DNA from: Sclerurus mexicanus
Lineage: Eukaryota; Chordata; Aves; Passeriformes; Furnariidae
DNA length: 64,000 nucleotides
Assembly: GCA_013396755.1 (NCBI GenBank)
Contig: VWZF01001843.1
Coordinates: 124,001 to 188,000 of the forward strand
Reading direction: 5' to 3'
Shown here: positions 1 to 13,886 of the stretch, piece by piece
Layout of the letters: the number at the start of each line of letters is the position of its first letter
How positions within the stretch are numbered: position 1 is the first letter of the stretch
The notes under the pieces: generated by a model
Database searches by the model: none
The model's input: only the letters and a program-made list of their open reading frames with translations
What the model was told of the DNA's origin: nothing
Program-made: the position numbers and the translations under genes

Positions 1-3000
1 AACAGTAAAACAAACAGTCTACAGTATGACTGGCAGAATAAGAGTCAACCCCATTGTCTCCTGAGTTGCCAGCTGAAATAAAACACAGCTGGAGTACTTC
101 AAGGGGTAGAAATAAATAACGTGAACTAGAAGATAAATATTCATGTGTGTTTGCTTCATACACATCTTCTGAAAACATCAAGCTGCAGTGTTTCATCTCT
201 GAACGAAAGCTTCAAGAGGGATGAATCCTAACTGACTTACAAAATTAGGTAACCAACAACACTGGATCTAAAACATCCACAAAAATTAGCCAAGAAGTCA
301 ATTTAATTGGCAATTTAGATACCTGCTCTAAGTATTATGCACTTCAAAACTCTTTAATCAGAGAACAGCTACACAGATGGCAGAATCCAGATGAGAATTT
401 TCTTTACCAAGTTAGATTTGTCTCTTACTCCCAAGTTTGAATGTAATACCATCTTCCACCAAGATGTCTTGGCAAGATGAAACTCTCTCTGCAGAAAGGC
501 TGAGAGATGAGGATCAACACATGAGCCAAACATTTATGGCAGAAGAATCACGCTCTGTTCTCTCGGGAATACCAATTTTTGGTGATATTTCACAGGAATT
601 AGAGCCAACTAGAACTCTACAAGTCTGGTTTTCAACTGAGCTAGGACCACAAGATTTGTTCTGGCATCAGAACAAAGGGCAATAATTGTTCCACACACAA
701 ATACTGCCCCCACCACAAAGCTACAGCACTGCTACCAATGGTATTATTTACTGAACATAAAAATTGTAACAGTGAAACTGGACAGAAAATACCTTCCCAC
801 TATAGTGCTTAATTACCTGTGGAACCAATGGCTATTCCCCATTTTCACTTCAACCAAAAATTCTGTTCTACAGCCAAGGATATTGGCTTGAAATTCTGTA
901 AGTCAAACAAACAAAAAACAGAACAAGGAAACTTGATTCTAGAAGATTAATATTTTCTGATGCAACATGCTTCACTGAAATTCCCATAAAACTCTGTAAA
1001 TGTTCTCCTATTTTAACAGTCCCTCAATATTTGAGACATTTTTCCACCTGACAGCATCCGGTACAGTATTTTTCAGACTCTGTAACGGTTCCTTGGAAAC
1101 TATTTCATAGTCCATGATCGTAAAGAATGACAAAATTCCATTCTGCATTCCTCTCCACACATGATGCATAATGTTAGGTTTGATCATGAGTGATAAATCA
1201 GTTCATTTCTAGCCACACTGTTAAAAAAAACCCCATTCACTACTGTATTGTAAAAGTAGTTACTTGTTAATAGTTTCCTGAGGAACTGTTTTATCTTGCA
1301 AATAAGAGATAGGGTGGGAAGTAATCAATAACTGGAAGCACAGTGCCTTTGGATACAAGTGCCAGTATATATATAATTAGTCATTTAAGAACACCTCTCT
1401 TTGAAGGTAAAATTAAGGATGCCTGAGTATTTCTCATCACGATGCAGCCACTCCTGCAAATTGATCACTCAAGCTTAGGAACATGAAGACAATTACAGCA
1501 TAAAACATCACTGGAGAACACCCCTAGAACAGTAAAAATAGTTACACATTTAAGTCTGTGGATCTCCCTACCCAAAGGCACTTTTTAAGCTTTGCCTCTG
1601 TGGACCCTTCTCTCCAGGCAGGTGCAGATTTACATTTGTTCTGTACAAGGTATCTTACAGAATCATTTTCACAGAGACTCTTAAATAATTGTGATCGCAA
1701 TTATACTGCAAATGAAGCAGGGAGACACCAGTGACTAACCCAGAGCAAAGCCCTACAGCGTAAGAAACCATATTTTCATGCCTACCAACAACTCCTCACA
1801 CACTGTAATTCTGCAGCACAAGCTCATGCACACAGCCAGCAGACTGTTAAATTTTTGAGATGATACCACAAATTTGCAAAAGCTTTAAAAAGTCAGTTTA
1901 TACTATGGTTGAATTTCCTTTAAAGCTCCTTTTATAGTAGACACATCATGGATTCCAGTACGTTTGCTGTTGTCAAGAGAATAAAAAAATATAAAATAAA
2001 ATAAACTCTGATTTCTCAAGTCAGGACAAATATCTCTATCTAGAATTCAGTGTTAATAAAGAATCCACCCAGCTATCTGCTCAATAACATTAACCCTCTT
2101 GGGTAATAATGCGTGCACAGCATTTTGTTTAAAACAAAGACCACGTAAACAAAGTTATTTACATCTCTGAAGACCAGTAGCATTTTTGTTTCACTATTAA
2201 GCAACCATTCAACACTTTCATTGGTGTAAAACCTAGAAAGAACCCAGGCAGGGGGGTCAGTTCTGTTCTCCTGACAAAGTTCTCATTTCAGTAAACACAC
2301 ATTGCTGAAGGGCCCGTTACAAACACACTGGTGAGGGAATTTCTCTGCAGCCTTAACACACACAAGTTTTATAATTGAGAGTTATTAAAAGGATTCTTGC
2401 TCTCACTTGATTGCACTGACAGGTCATAGGGAACAGATTCTACATCAGCGCCTCAGTGGCCAGAGTTGGTCAGTGAGTTAAAGAGCTGAAGTGAGTGATG
2501 TGAACCACAGACCCCTCCAGACTTCCCACATCATCGCTGCTTTTAAACCATCACCAGAATCAAAACACAATGAGATCTACCAACAGATTCTTTTGGGAGC
2601 CCTAAAAAAACTTACTCAGAAGAGTAAAAATACAACGAAGTTATCCATTCACAAAAACACACTGCTTGACAAATATCCTAAGCATGCAAACTTGCAATGT
2701 CCCAGAGGTTCACAGCATCCCAGCAGCCACAACCTCTACCTCATCTGAAAGTCTGAACAGCACAGCAAAGGAACTGGACTCAAGCAGGAACACCACAGAC
2801 CAAGGTTTCCACTCAGTCTAACGCCAAGCACAGAGCAAAAGGGAGTTTAAGTTTTGGACTATAAAACCAAGAGGGCCAAGACTAAAAGGTCCAGCTCTGT
2901 TTCTGCAGCTGCAGGGACAATTCACCTTTTGTGCACCCTCTCTCCCACCAGATTGATAAACAACCCCAGAAAGACAACACTGAAGCCTCTGCATTTTCTG

Positions 3001-5725
3001 AAAAGAGACTGCCGTAAGTTACTAAAAATCTGTCTCATTACGTACATAATAACAATTATGTGCACAATAAAATATACTGAACTAGTCTAAAGGATCTGTC
3101 TAGACCAACAAAAGAATTTCCAATTGTAAGTGTATTTAAGGGGGAAAAAACCTCAAGTTTAAGTAAGCTTAGTCTATTCTTGTCTGTTCTTTAGTCTATT
3201 CTTGTAACTTATTGATCCTGAAAATTAAGACATTATCTTTGTGCACTGAATCAACAATACAGTTTTGAAGAGTATAACTGAAAGTTATGGCAAGCCACAT
3301 TTGACACATCCTAATTGCTTATTGCTCTCCTGCAACTTGCTACTACAAGTCTTTAAGGATACAAAATAAATAATTGCATCATCATCCATTTATCTGCATA
3401 GCAATTATTAAGAATTCAAGGATTGAGATAATGCATTCTTTCATTCCAAGGTCTATGGTGGTCTACTCCATAATATAATAAAATCCACAAAAGAATTGCT
3501 ATAATGCATAACCTATATTCTTTTGCAACAAGAAACACATTGAAGTCCCATATTTCCAAAGTGACAGATGCAGGGTGACCAACTTGTTCATGGCTCTCAC
3601 TTGCCAATTTATTCAGCTTGGAGAAGATGCCCCTGGGATCAGTTCCATGTTCAAACTCAGCAAAAACATGAGCACTCCATATTTGACACATATTCTCTGC
3701 ATGTCTGATTTCATTCATTTCTTCCAGAAAATGTAAAAAGAACCAAACATTTTAGTTACTTCCCAAACACTAAGCATTTTAAACATCACATCAGCAATCA
3801 TATACAATTTTTCATGTAGCTCCAAGACTCAGGTGTCAAAACTGATGCTGAAGGGAAGGACTAGAAAAATGCCACCCTGTAAATGGAAGCCCTAGATATC
3901 AACCAGCATGATGTAACATTGCATTTGCTCAAGGACAACTCACTTCAAATACCAAAGCTAATAAGTTATCTGCTTAAAAATGCAGCGTACTTGCAGGCAA
4001 ATCGTGCTTTCAAACAACAACCAAATAAAAAAAAAATCATCTGACTGGCACTACAAACACTGACTTAAAAATATAGCCTTATCAAAGCAAAAAAAGCCTG
4101 GTTGGGATGTTTTCCAGCCAACACTAAGATAACAGAAAGCAAAGCTTTCCACCTTTGTTCTAGGTCAGCATGTGTGAAGTTCACACAGTAGAATTCACAA
4201 GAAGAAAAGACTGAGAGAAATACCAGTTTCAATCACAAGACCTGTCAGCTTAAGCAAGTACGTATCATGGAAAGCAGTAACACTATTAAAATTGATTTAA
4301 AGAAACCATCCAACAGTGAAAATGCTCCTCTGTAATCAGCAAACACATAACTGAAACCCCCAGTTTTTCAGTATTGCATTGAATGAAACCTTTAACCTAT
4401 CTTGTCTTCAACTACTTGCAAGCACAGGGTTTGTTGTCTGATCATCATTTTCTATCTCCAGCTTTTGGCTTCAGTTTTTAAGATAACATTGGCATGGCTG
4501 AAGAGCCAGTTCTGGAGGAAAATGCCATGTTTATTCCTGGACAGCAGACACCTCAGTGTTTCCTTTCGAGGACTCCCTGAAGTTCCAAGTTCACCACGAG
4601 GTGCTGTTGCGTCAGGAAAGCAACACGAAAAATCCCTCCTGCTCTTATCCCAGACTGCCCTCAACTTTCTGTCACGTGGTCAAACATTTGTATAGTTCGA
4701 CAACTATTTCAAGAAAAAGCTGTGTTTACTGTAACTGAAAACCCAAGGGGTTCCTTAGGGGAAAGTCACTGCTCAGAATTTCTTGCTTCCATGCTAGTTC
4801 AGCCAGTTCTCCCGCTTCCATCCCACGGCACAGCGCTTTACGTTTGGAAGTTACCCAAGTCACTGCTTCCAGAAATTGCCCTGAGGTCTTACAAAGCCCT
4901 GAGCACACTGGTGCAAAGTTTGTTAAGATGACATATATGTGGTTGCTCCAAGATGGCAACGTGAACATGGAATTACAGAGTTTTGGAAGGTCAAGTTGAA
5001 ATGATGGATTTTACTTTTTCTTGCATGTCAAGCTTCAGAAAAGGAACCACTACAAGAAAAGTGGTGCAGGGTTGCTAATCAACACCACAGATCCATGGCT
5101 GCCCTCTGCTTTTCCTGGCATCAAAAGTGAGGCAACTCACAGTAAATGGGAGCGACATCTGCTTGAACTCAACATGCTTTGGCAGATACTTCTGAGAGGA
5201 AACGCAAGGTTATGGGAGACATAAAAACCAGAAGGTGATTTTGAACCCACACCTGAAGTTCTGGCCTGCAAGTGCTGCAGACTCCAAAAGGAGCCCTGAA
5301 TCTGAACACAGAGAGAGCACCAACACGATCAACACCCAAGTTAAATAAATGGCAACATAAATTATACCTTTGTTACCATGCAGAAGTTCTGGTGGCATGT
5401 TATTTAAAAAAAAGCCTTTTTTCCTGCTATTTTTCCCATCTTGCTTGTGCCCCTGCAAGAGAAACATCGAGTAGGTAACTGAAGAACGAAAAAAAAGAAA
5501 AAAAGCCAAGCTCTTTAAATAAACCCTGACTGCTCGCTGAGCTTCAGCTGCGGCCTAAAAGGCCCCTTGAGGCTCCTGTGCCGAGTCCAACACACTCCCG
5601 TGGGGAGCTGCGAGCTCCTCTGAGGAAGCACCCAGCTGGGGAAGCAGGCGGAAAATACAATAACATCAGGAAAAGGATGACGGAGCTGCACCGGGGCAGG
5701 GCGCAGCACCGGGGTGGGGGGCACA
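1..5725 (-). other. Presumed OSBPL2 first intron; no coding exon recognised
   Basis: This AT-rich stretch turns GC-rich only after about 5500, next to the promoter gap. In human, OSBPL2 is divergent from HRH3, which places an OSBPL2 transcript here running leftward from the gap. I looked for the OSBPL2 N-terminal and ORD-domain exons on the minus strand and saw none, so the stretch is best read as a long first intron. Open frames such as 437-685 (+) and 3416-3718 (-) match no family I recognise. The assignment rests on synteny alone. Confidence 0.4.
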
Positions 5726-6459
5726 NNNNNNNNNNNNNNNNNNNNNNNNNNNNNNNNNNNNNNNNNNNNNNNNNNNNNNNNNNNNNNNNNNNNNNNNNNN
5801 NNNNNNNNNNNNNNNNNNNNNNNNNNNNNNNNNNNNNNNNNNNNNNNNNNNNNNNNNNNNNNNNNNNNNNNNNNNNNNNNNNNNNNNNNNNNNNNNNNNN
5901 NNNNNNNNNNNNNNNNNNNNNNNNNNNNNNNNNNNNNNNNNNNNNNNNNNNNNNNNNNNNNNNNNNNNNNNNNNNNNNNNNNNNNNNNNNNNNNNNNNNN
6001 NNNNNNNNNNNNNNNNNNNNNNNNNNNNNNNNNNNNNNNNNNNNNNNNNNNNNNNNNNNNNNNNNNNNNNNNNNNNNNNNNNNNNNNNNNNNNNNNNNNN
6101 NNNNNNNNNNNNNNNNNNNNNNNNNNNNNNNNNNNNNNNNNNNNNNNNNNNNNNNNNNNNNNNNNNNNNNNNNNNNNNNNNNNNNNNNNNNNNNNNNNNN
6201 NNNNNNNNNNNNNNNNNNNNNNNNNNNNNNNNNNNNNNNNNNNNNNNNNNNNNNNNNNNNNNNNNNNNNNNNNNNNNNNNNNNNNNNNNNNNNNNNNNNN
6301 NNNNNNNNNNNNNNNNNNNNNNNNNNNNNNNNNNNNNNNNNNNNNNNNNNNNNNNNNNNNNNNNNNNNNNNNNNNNNNNNNNNNNNNNNNNNNNNNNNNN
6401 NNNNNNNNNNNNNNNNNNNNNNNNNNNNNNNNNNNNNNNNNNNNNNNNNNNNNNNNNNN
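5726..6459. other. Assembly gap (734 N) in a GC-rich promoter
   Basis: A run of N flanked by GC-rich sequence on both sides. It probably hides the core of a CpG island and the first, likely non-coding, exon of the leftward gene (OSBPL2 by synteny). The true length is unknown. Apparent long open frames across it are artefacts of translating N. Confidence 0.98.
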
Positions 6460-6800
6460 CTGTCCCGCTCCTGCCCCTCACTGACCCCGCTCCGGCTCCG
6501 CTCCCCAACGGCCCCGCCGACACCGAGGCGGAAGTGCGGCCCTGGCCGCAGCGGAGTGACTGGCGGCTCGGCCAATCGCGAGGCGCAGCCGCGCCCCCGC
6601 CGCTGCCGCTCTGGCCAATCAGCTCCCAGCATCCCGCGGGGGGCGGGGCGAAGGCGGTGCGCAGCGTCACCGCCCCGGGCCGCGCCACCGCTCGGGACAG
6701 CGCGGGCCAATGGCGCGGCGCGGCGGGGCTATGCAGATTAGGGGCGTGGTTATGCAGATGAGATGGTCCCGGCAGCCCCCGCGGCGGGGGGGCCGCCTCA
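6460..6800. promoter_or_regulatory. CpG-island promoter with three CCAAT boxes, ETS site and paired octamer-like motifs
   Basis: The segment is very GC- and CpG-rich. Visible sites are an ETS-type CGGAAGTG at 6529-6536; CCAAT boxes at 6572-6576, 6615-6619 and 6707-6711, all in the plus orientation; a GC box near 6640-6655; and two ATGCAGAT motifs at 6731-6738 and 6752-6759 flanking a GGGGCGTGG GC-type box. There is no coding sequence. Synteny makes this the OSBPL2 promoter (minus strand), and a divergent transcript toward 7000 is possible. CCAAT, ETS and GC boxes together are typical of TATA-less housekeeping promoters. Confidence 0.75.
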
Positions 6801-9800
6801 CGGGGCGCGATTGGGGGGATCGGTGCGGCTCTATCTGCACGAAAACAACGATGTAACAGCTCCTACCACTTGTGTTTTGTGAGAAACCTGTACTTTCGGC
6901 CAGCTGCAGAACGTGAGCTTGGTCACCATAACAGCAGTATGACAATGTGTTGTCCTGAAGGAGAGGTCGAGGAATCATAGGTTTTTTTTTATCTGTTGAT
7001 GTCTGTTTTTACAAACATTTTGTTAGCGTTGGGACTTGCAGTCCCAACATGCTGCGGTTGGATCAGGATTAACACGACTTTAAACTGTTTTGTGGGTTTA
7101 TGTACCTTTCAGGCCACCTTTGAGGCAAAGTCGCCTCCAGGCTACAGATACAGCAGTTGGGTTTTCAGTTCCCTCCTGCATCCCGGTGATGGTGATGGTG
7201 ATGGTGATGTCCTCCGTGTCCTGCTGCGTGTGCTGGTAGCTCACGGGTCAGAGTCATCCCCTGCCAGGAGAGAAGCCGGCAGGTGCTTTTCTTTCCCTCG
7301 CCCGCAAACTTGCACTTGTTCTCACACAACAGGTGACTGGAGGCAAATCCGTAACAATCCCCTTCGACTCAGTCATTGCTGGCAGGGTAAAGAAATCGAG
7401 GCTTTGTAGGTGTTGGTGCAAGTGTCAAACCTGTGAGTCAGGAGCTTGAAATGGATTTGACTCATGACGATCCTCTCATGCAACACCTGCTCTGCTCCTC
7501 TGAGTTACCTGCTCGTTTCTGAGTCTGCAAGGTGCTTGTTCCACATGCACAGAGACTTCTCCCCTGGTCAGGGGTTTGGAAATCTTTTGCACTGAAATGT
7601 CCGTGTCCTTCCCTTTCCATACCAATTGACTGGGATCTTTAAAAAGAAAAAAGAAAAATATTGCAAAACATGCGCAGACAGGGATTTTTCAGAGATCGAC
7701 CATGACGATAAAAGCATCCATCCTGAAAAGCTGGAAACCAACCTGGGAGAAGTACAACTCATATCACCAACACAAAACATGGATAAAATTGCTAAGGGAG
7801 ATTTTCTTGTCCTCTTAAGCAGGAATTTTATGGGATGTTGGGAGGGTCCAGCACAAGAGCGAACAAAATCCACCGAGGAATGATAAGGAGGAGCCTGAAT
7901 AAGGAATGGTAGGGAGCGAAGGAGGGAGATGAGTCACAGAAATATTTATCCTCAAAATTATCTTCTCCTACCACTGATTCAGTTCTCAACGCAAAGCAAA
8001 TATAGGGATTAGCACATTAATTCTGTAGCACAGAACTCATTCATCAGAGGTGGTTTTAAACATGGGAAAATGTTTAAATGGTTCTTAACAAGGGAATTTA
8101 GCCACCCTCTTTTGGATTGCCCAACATTATAGGCTCAACATGAAGAACAGAAATAATTCTACTGTGGCTTTTAAACAAAGGCCCACAAGCAGAAAGTAAG
8201 CATGAATTTAAAATATTATTTTCTGACTGAGCAGACCTTTGTCAGGACACATGATCTGGAAGAGTTCTCCAAAAGGATCATGGAAAGAGAAATCCACTCA
8301 TTAGATAACCAAGGAATACCAAATATGTGTAGCTTTTTCAGCTCTTAATTGAAGGCTTGGGCATTCTGACCCTGCCACGAAAATCCTTCTCCCAGGCATT
8401 CTGTGGGCATGTGAGCTGAATTCCCATCCTTAGCAAAAAGGAAGATAATTGACAATTTCTTCCTTTGTTAAATATTCAGGGCCTACCCTCTAGCAATATA
8501 AAATCATAAAACCCCAAAATTAGACAGGGAGAAGACTCAAACTCCGTATTTGCCTCGCTCCTGCATTGGTGCAGTTACCTTTTAAAGGAGATGGCATGGA
8601 AAATTTTGCCTTGCTGGCAAAGTTTTGCAACATTAAAAGTAATTAAAACGGGGCTGTATGGTGGGAAGTATTGAGCAACTGTCTCAGGCATAGGTGTAAC
8701 CATCAGCTCCACCTGTAATAAACCCAGCTGTTTCCCTCCTGTGCAGCAGCACCATCCACTCAGAGAGCTGATCCCAGCAAACCTTGCCACTGCAGCAGAT
8801 TTAGGAAACCTAAAATGCAACAGAAGAGAGGGCAAAAGGGAAAGCCAAAATCTAGAGGTGTTGATGTGGAGACATTGCAAGGCAGTGTGGCACATTACAG
8901 CAGAAATACCGACTGTCAGAAGTCAATCAATCACCCGTTGTACACAGGCAGAGACAAAGGTCTCTTCCCTCCTCCTCCAAATCATCCAGGAGCCAAAGCA
9001 GTTACTCAGTCCCAGCGTGTTCAGGCAAGTGCCATGGGAAGCTCTTTTTAGACAATGACTCCTTGCCAGAGAGTTTCCAAACTTTGTTTAGCGAGTGCTC
9101 CAGCATCTTCAGCTTGGTGCTGCACGTTCCTCCTCCACACCACGCGGTGCCAGGCCGGAATTCCCGGCTCACCGTGCCTCCACAGCCTTTCAGAGACACA
9201 GCATTGTCCCTACAGTCCTGTGCCAAACGTGCTTGGAAAGACTCCCAGTCCCGTTCACCAACAGCTTCACCGCAGAGGACTGCGAGCCTTGTCCACACTT
9301 GAGAGCTAATTTGGATTAAGGGAGGGTGTGAATTAAAAGCACAGTGGGAATCCCAAAATATCTCTGGGCAAATAAGCCCCAAATTATCAAAACAATTGAT
9401 TAAATGTACTGTCAGCGAGGGCAGGATGAGCACAGCCCACACAGATTGATGGGGTGGTTCTGGCTGTCGGGACAGGTACCCCCGGACACTCACGCTGTGC
9501 CCACATGGAGAGAGTGGTTTTCACATCCTGTTCTCTTCAGCTTCCTTGTTAAATATTGATTGTGGCTATTATGAGATGGCACACCCCCGTCACACCGTGC
9601 CCGAGGCTGTGCAAACATGGAACAGAAAGAAACTTTCTGCCTTAAAGAGTTTGCAGGCTCTCCCTCTGCCCTGTGCCCTGATACAAGTGAGCCAGACACC
9701 ACTCTGCAAAATGGGAAACATCCAAATCTTCCGTAATCCAAATAATAAAGACTTCCTCCTATGGTCTAGCTCATCTCAAAAGACGGGAATTTCGAGTTCT

Positions 9801-10350
9801 GTTGGAAGTGACAGTGTCTTTTGAGCTGCTGGACTGAAAAAGGGAAGATACCGTGAAAGAGCTACAGTCATATACGTATAGTTAATACAAAAAAGACATT
9901 CAAAAAGCAGACATTGGTAACACTGATAAGGCTATAATGAAAAACATGGTAATGCTGAAACCACATGAATTTTAACCAGAATCTTGAAGAAAAGCAATTC
10001 AAGAGGAAAAGGAATCCATAAATAATGAGGAACATGGCAAAAGCTGAATAAGTAGAAATAGCCAGTGTGCTAAAAGGCTGACTAAGCATGTCCTTTGTAA
10101 TGGCATGGAAAGGAAAGGACACAACAGCCTGGATCCGCCGCTTCAGTGATCATTTCCCTGGGAGCTGCACCCATTCAGCTGCGGGCAGTTCAGAGGCTGA
10201 GCCACTTCCCTTCAATATAACATAAAGTTTTAAAATCTCTGTGGTCAAAGTTGTGAAAGCTTAAAAACCAGGTGCTGAGAGTACAAGGGCCTTTCCACAG
10301 GAAGACAGAAAGCTTGAAAAAAACCACGCTTTGTGACAGAGTCTTGATAA
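6801..10350. other. Intergenic, no gene recognised
   Basis: Mixed-composition DNA beyond the promoter. A short (GGTGAT)4 microsatellite lies at 7185-7208. Open frames up to about 160 codons (for example 9002-9493 on minus) lack recognisable domains and overlap frames on the other strand, so they look fortuitous. Confidence 0.6.
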
Positions 10351-10490
10351 AATCATAGAATCACAGAATTGTAAAGGGTGGAAAAGACCTTTAGGATCAT
10401 CAAATCCAATCATCAATCCAGCACCACCACCTTGCTCACCACTAAAACATGTCTCAAGTGCCATATCCACATGTTTTTTTGAATGTGTGA
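10351..10490 (-). mobile_element. CR1 LINE 3'-end fragment (5'-truncated)
   Basis: On the plus strand it begins with AATCATAGAATCACAGAATT, the complement of the CR1 3' terminus with its ATTCTATGAT-like tail. It continues through the usual 'ggaaaagacctttaggatcatcaa' region and the block with 'ccaccactaaaacatgtctcaagtgcca' character. The element therefore lies on the minus strand, is cut off after about 140 bp, and has diverged enough to be an old insertion. CR1 is the dominant LINE of birds and other reptiles. The right edge is approximate. Confidence 0.85.
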
Positions 10491-13400
10491 TGTTCCCCTC
10501 TGTTGAATCCTGAATTCTTCTAATTCCAGGTATGATTTGTCACTGCAAACTCCCACTCCTGGATCTGAGCAGAGATGCACAGGAGGTTGTTCTCAGGATA
10601 AAAATAGCTCATTTTCATGTCCCATCTTACCTTCCCTGGGATGGAAGTCCACGCTTTTCTTGCGTATGCATAGCAGGGAAGATGGGGGTAGATCAGCTTT
10701 GACTCACAGCTTCCATCATTGACACACTTGTACAGGACTTGGGAAGCTCCACAGGGGGATACCATGGAACCCAACTTCTAGGAGCCCCCTCCCAATGAGG
10801 GTTGGGTATTCATGAGCTTCAGCCTGTGCCTCAGGAGCAGATCTGATGAAAGTCTCTTTTCCCAGTGCCTGTGCACCATCATGCTGCTGCCAGTTGATCT
10901 GTCAACAATCAGTGATGCTTTATACCGTAATAGATGTTTATTTGTCCACAAGAACATCTTATTTAGAATTAATTACCACGTCTGGGTTTAGCTGCACATA
11001 CAGTACTGTGGCAAGTTACCCTTGTACACCTTGGATGACACTTCTCCCGTGGATGGCAGTGTTTCTGTCAGAGATCAATTCAACAGCTCATGTGAGGCTT
11101 CTTTCTGGAAATTCAAGTCAATAGAAGTTAATTATACTTATTGATGCAAGATCAGAATTGATGTGTGAACAAAATTTAACATGTCTGAGTCCTTCCTTGG
11201 CACCTTCCCTCTGTCTCCAGGATCTCACCCATCACAAACACCTGAGCAGGATGGGTGTGCATGAGGCAGAGCCACAGTATAAAGGATATTTTTCCCTTTG
11301 GATACTCTCTGTACTAAGTCAGAAAGTCAAACAGATGTTTGCTGCTCAGGTAATATAGAGGTGTTGCTGATGTAAGGTAAATTTAACTATTTACTGGATG
11401 AAATGCTATTGCTTCAGCAGCACCCTGGGTGTTTCCCCAAGGCAGCATCACTTCCCTCTCCGTTTTGCTGGCTTTGTGGATGAACAGACAGCAGAGGAGT
11501 GTTCTATGTGGCCTGCACATGTATTTTTCAATGACACATCTGCACTGTGCCCCATAGGATGGGGCAGACCCACCACACCAGCAGAGCTCACAGCACAAGG
11601 ACAACTGCCCCGACACAAGGGTGCCACCTCCTCACAATGCAGCACAGAGCTCAGGCATCTACTCACCCTGGGAACAGGCTCAGGATAGTTCAGCCCTGCA
11701 ATTTTGTACAAAAAAATCCCTGGATTTTAACCCTGAGACTTGTGGCAACCAGCAACACCTACAAAAAGAAAAAAAAAAGTGAAAAAGTTAAACAAACAAA
11801 CAAAAAACCCCAACCAAACAAAACCCCACTGTGTAAAGCAAACTGTCAGCTTCTTTTACTGATGCACTACAGACCGGTCCACACCAATTCAGCATGTAAT
11901 TTTCTCTAGCTTTGTAAAATTGGCACCTCTGATCCAGCAAATATTTATAACACATACTACTTGCTGGGACAGTCTCCTGTAACAAAGTCCTGTTCACTTG
12001 TCCCTAGGCAACCACTAGAACAGACTAATTAGTAACTACAAATTCACACATATCCATCAAAACAAGATCCAGATTAATTTAAGGGTGTCTCAGTATCTTC
12101 TGTGATTAAAAATTAGCATCTCAACTTCCCCTGAACAAATTCCACTAACTTACAGATTGGTTTTAAAAATAAGTATAAGAAAGGTCTCATCATGAAATTT
12201 CACAAAAAAGGAATAAAATAGATAGGATATTTGAGCATGAACAAAAAGAAGAAAATCAGATCCTGTCCCAGATCCTGTCCCAGATGGAGCTGGGAAGCTT
12301 GGCTCTGGATCTGAAGGCTGCTACACAAGAAATCCCCGACAGGCAGACAAACTAATGTGCCTCCCTCATCAGCTTCTGTGTCAGCTACAGCTGACTCTAT
12401 TTACTTTTAGCCCAGAGGAGGAACTGGGAGCAGAAGGAAAAGAAAAAAAACCCTTCATTGATATTCACAATGATGTCTTACACATCCAGCATTATTTTTG
12501 TCCAAGGGAACTCTTTCAGAAAAAGGGAGAAAACAAGTGATGAGGTGGAAGAATGGTCGTCAGAAGGGAAGAAAGGACCCTGTTGTGGAGAAAGGGGCTT
12601 ATGTTACTCTGTATTAAAGTACCATGAATCATTTTGGTTTCTGTGTATATTTGGTATCAGAAAAGTACGGTGGGCTCAGCCTGGGCGCCATGAAAACCCA
12701 GGGTTTTTACCCTAAGTAAGGTAAATGCCAGATTAGACATCTCTAATGACGGAGGCAGATAGGCTGAAATTGCAGCTGGCAAGTGACAGTGCCCTCACCC
12801 TGATGGTGCAAATCCCAACTTGTCCCCATGTCTTCCATGCAAAATCCATGATGTCCTGAACCCAAATCACAGCCCTGCTCCAGACCAGGGGTGGAAATCC
12901 AGCCGCTGAGCTTTGGCAAGAAAGAACCCATCCCTGAGTGTCCGCCTGTCTGAGTTGGCCGTGCAGCATTTCCCAAGCTCCGAGCACGAACACCCACATT
13001 CCCAGCCATCCATCTGGCCCCACTGCTTCAGGCAGGCAGCAGGAAGGAGCCCTGCCAGCTGGCTGCCTGCGAAGGGTTTCCAGCAGAGCTCTGCCTGCCT
13101 CGCTGCCCAGGGCCCCTTTCACATTTCCATTGATTTTCCCATCACCAGGGATGGGAAGCCGGATAGAGGGGAGGAGGGGAAGCTCCTTTACCTGTGCTCA
13201 GCCGCTCTGGGTGCAAAGCACACTCGTATTTTTCAAGCCCTGTCATTCAGAAGTGGGTTTTGGAGGTCCTCTCTCCTCATTTACACATAGGGAGGGTTTC
13301 TTCCTGGCTGACAGGGCTCAGTTTTGGCATTTACATGTCAATCATGTCCAAGAAGGCACGACTCATGGGAAACTTCTAATTGACCAAGATGTGATTCATT

Positions 13401-13679
13401 GGTAGGCTCTCACTCCCTGAATTAAAATAGCATCACAAAAAAAAATAAAAAAAATCCCAGACTCTTTGGCAAGCAAGTGCTCCAGGAGCCCTGATGTGCT
13501 GGTGGGGTCTGCTGATGGTGCAGCTCGAGCTGGGCCCAGCAATGGCTCTCCAGATGCAGCCCCTTGTGTTTTGGCAGTGGCTTTGCTCTGGGAGCATGGA
13601 GGCAGAAGGAGTGGAGACTGTGGCAGGAAGGAGTGGAGCGAGGAAGGAACCCATGAGCCCCAAATTTCCTCAAATTAGT
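10491..13679. other. Intergenic between two CR1 fragments
   Basis: No gene recognised. An A-rich simple sequence with AAAC units lies around 11765-11825. The open frames here have no family resemblance. Confidence 0.55.
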
Positions 13680-13886
13680 CATAAAAACATCGGATAGTTT
13701 GGGTTAGAAGTTCTAGTCCAACCCCTTTCAATGAGCAGGGAGACTTTCAACTAGACCAGGTTGCTCAGTCCCGTCCAACCTTGAACACTTTCAGAGATGG
13801 GACATCCATCACCTCTCTGGAAAACTTGTTCCAGTATTTTGTCACCTTCCTTGTAAAAATCTTTTTTCCTTATATCTATACTGAAT
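13680..13886 (-). mobile_element. CR1 LINE 3' fragment, degenerate
   Basis: The plus strand reads as the complement of a CR1 3' region: 'gtttgggttagaag', then 'agtccaacccctttcaatg', 'caactagaccaggttgctcag', 'cagagatgggacatccatca' and 'cttgtaaaaatcttttttcc'. The terminal ATTCTATGAT repeat is eroded. It has the same orientation as the copy at 10351-10490 but comes from a different subfamily or a longer stretch. Edges are approximate. Confidence 0.85.

Noticed and set aside
3416..3718. 100-codon minus-strand frame with a hydrophobic end, in the right orientation for OSBPL2
   Set aside because: Does not match the OSBPL2 N-terminus, ORD domain or any family I know; the Leu/Ile-rich tail reads like translated AT-rich DNA.
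5544..6741. Long open frames (up to 388 codons) on both strands across the first gap
   Set aside because: Most of the residues are X from N; the flanks are GC-rich promoter sequence with no recognisable protein.
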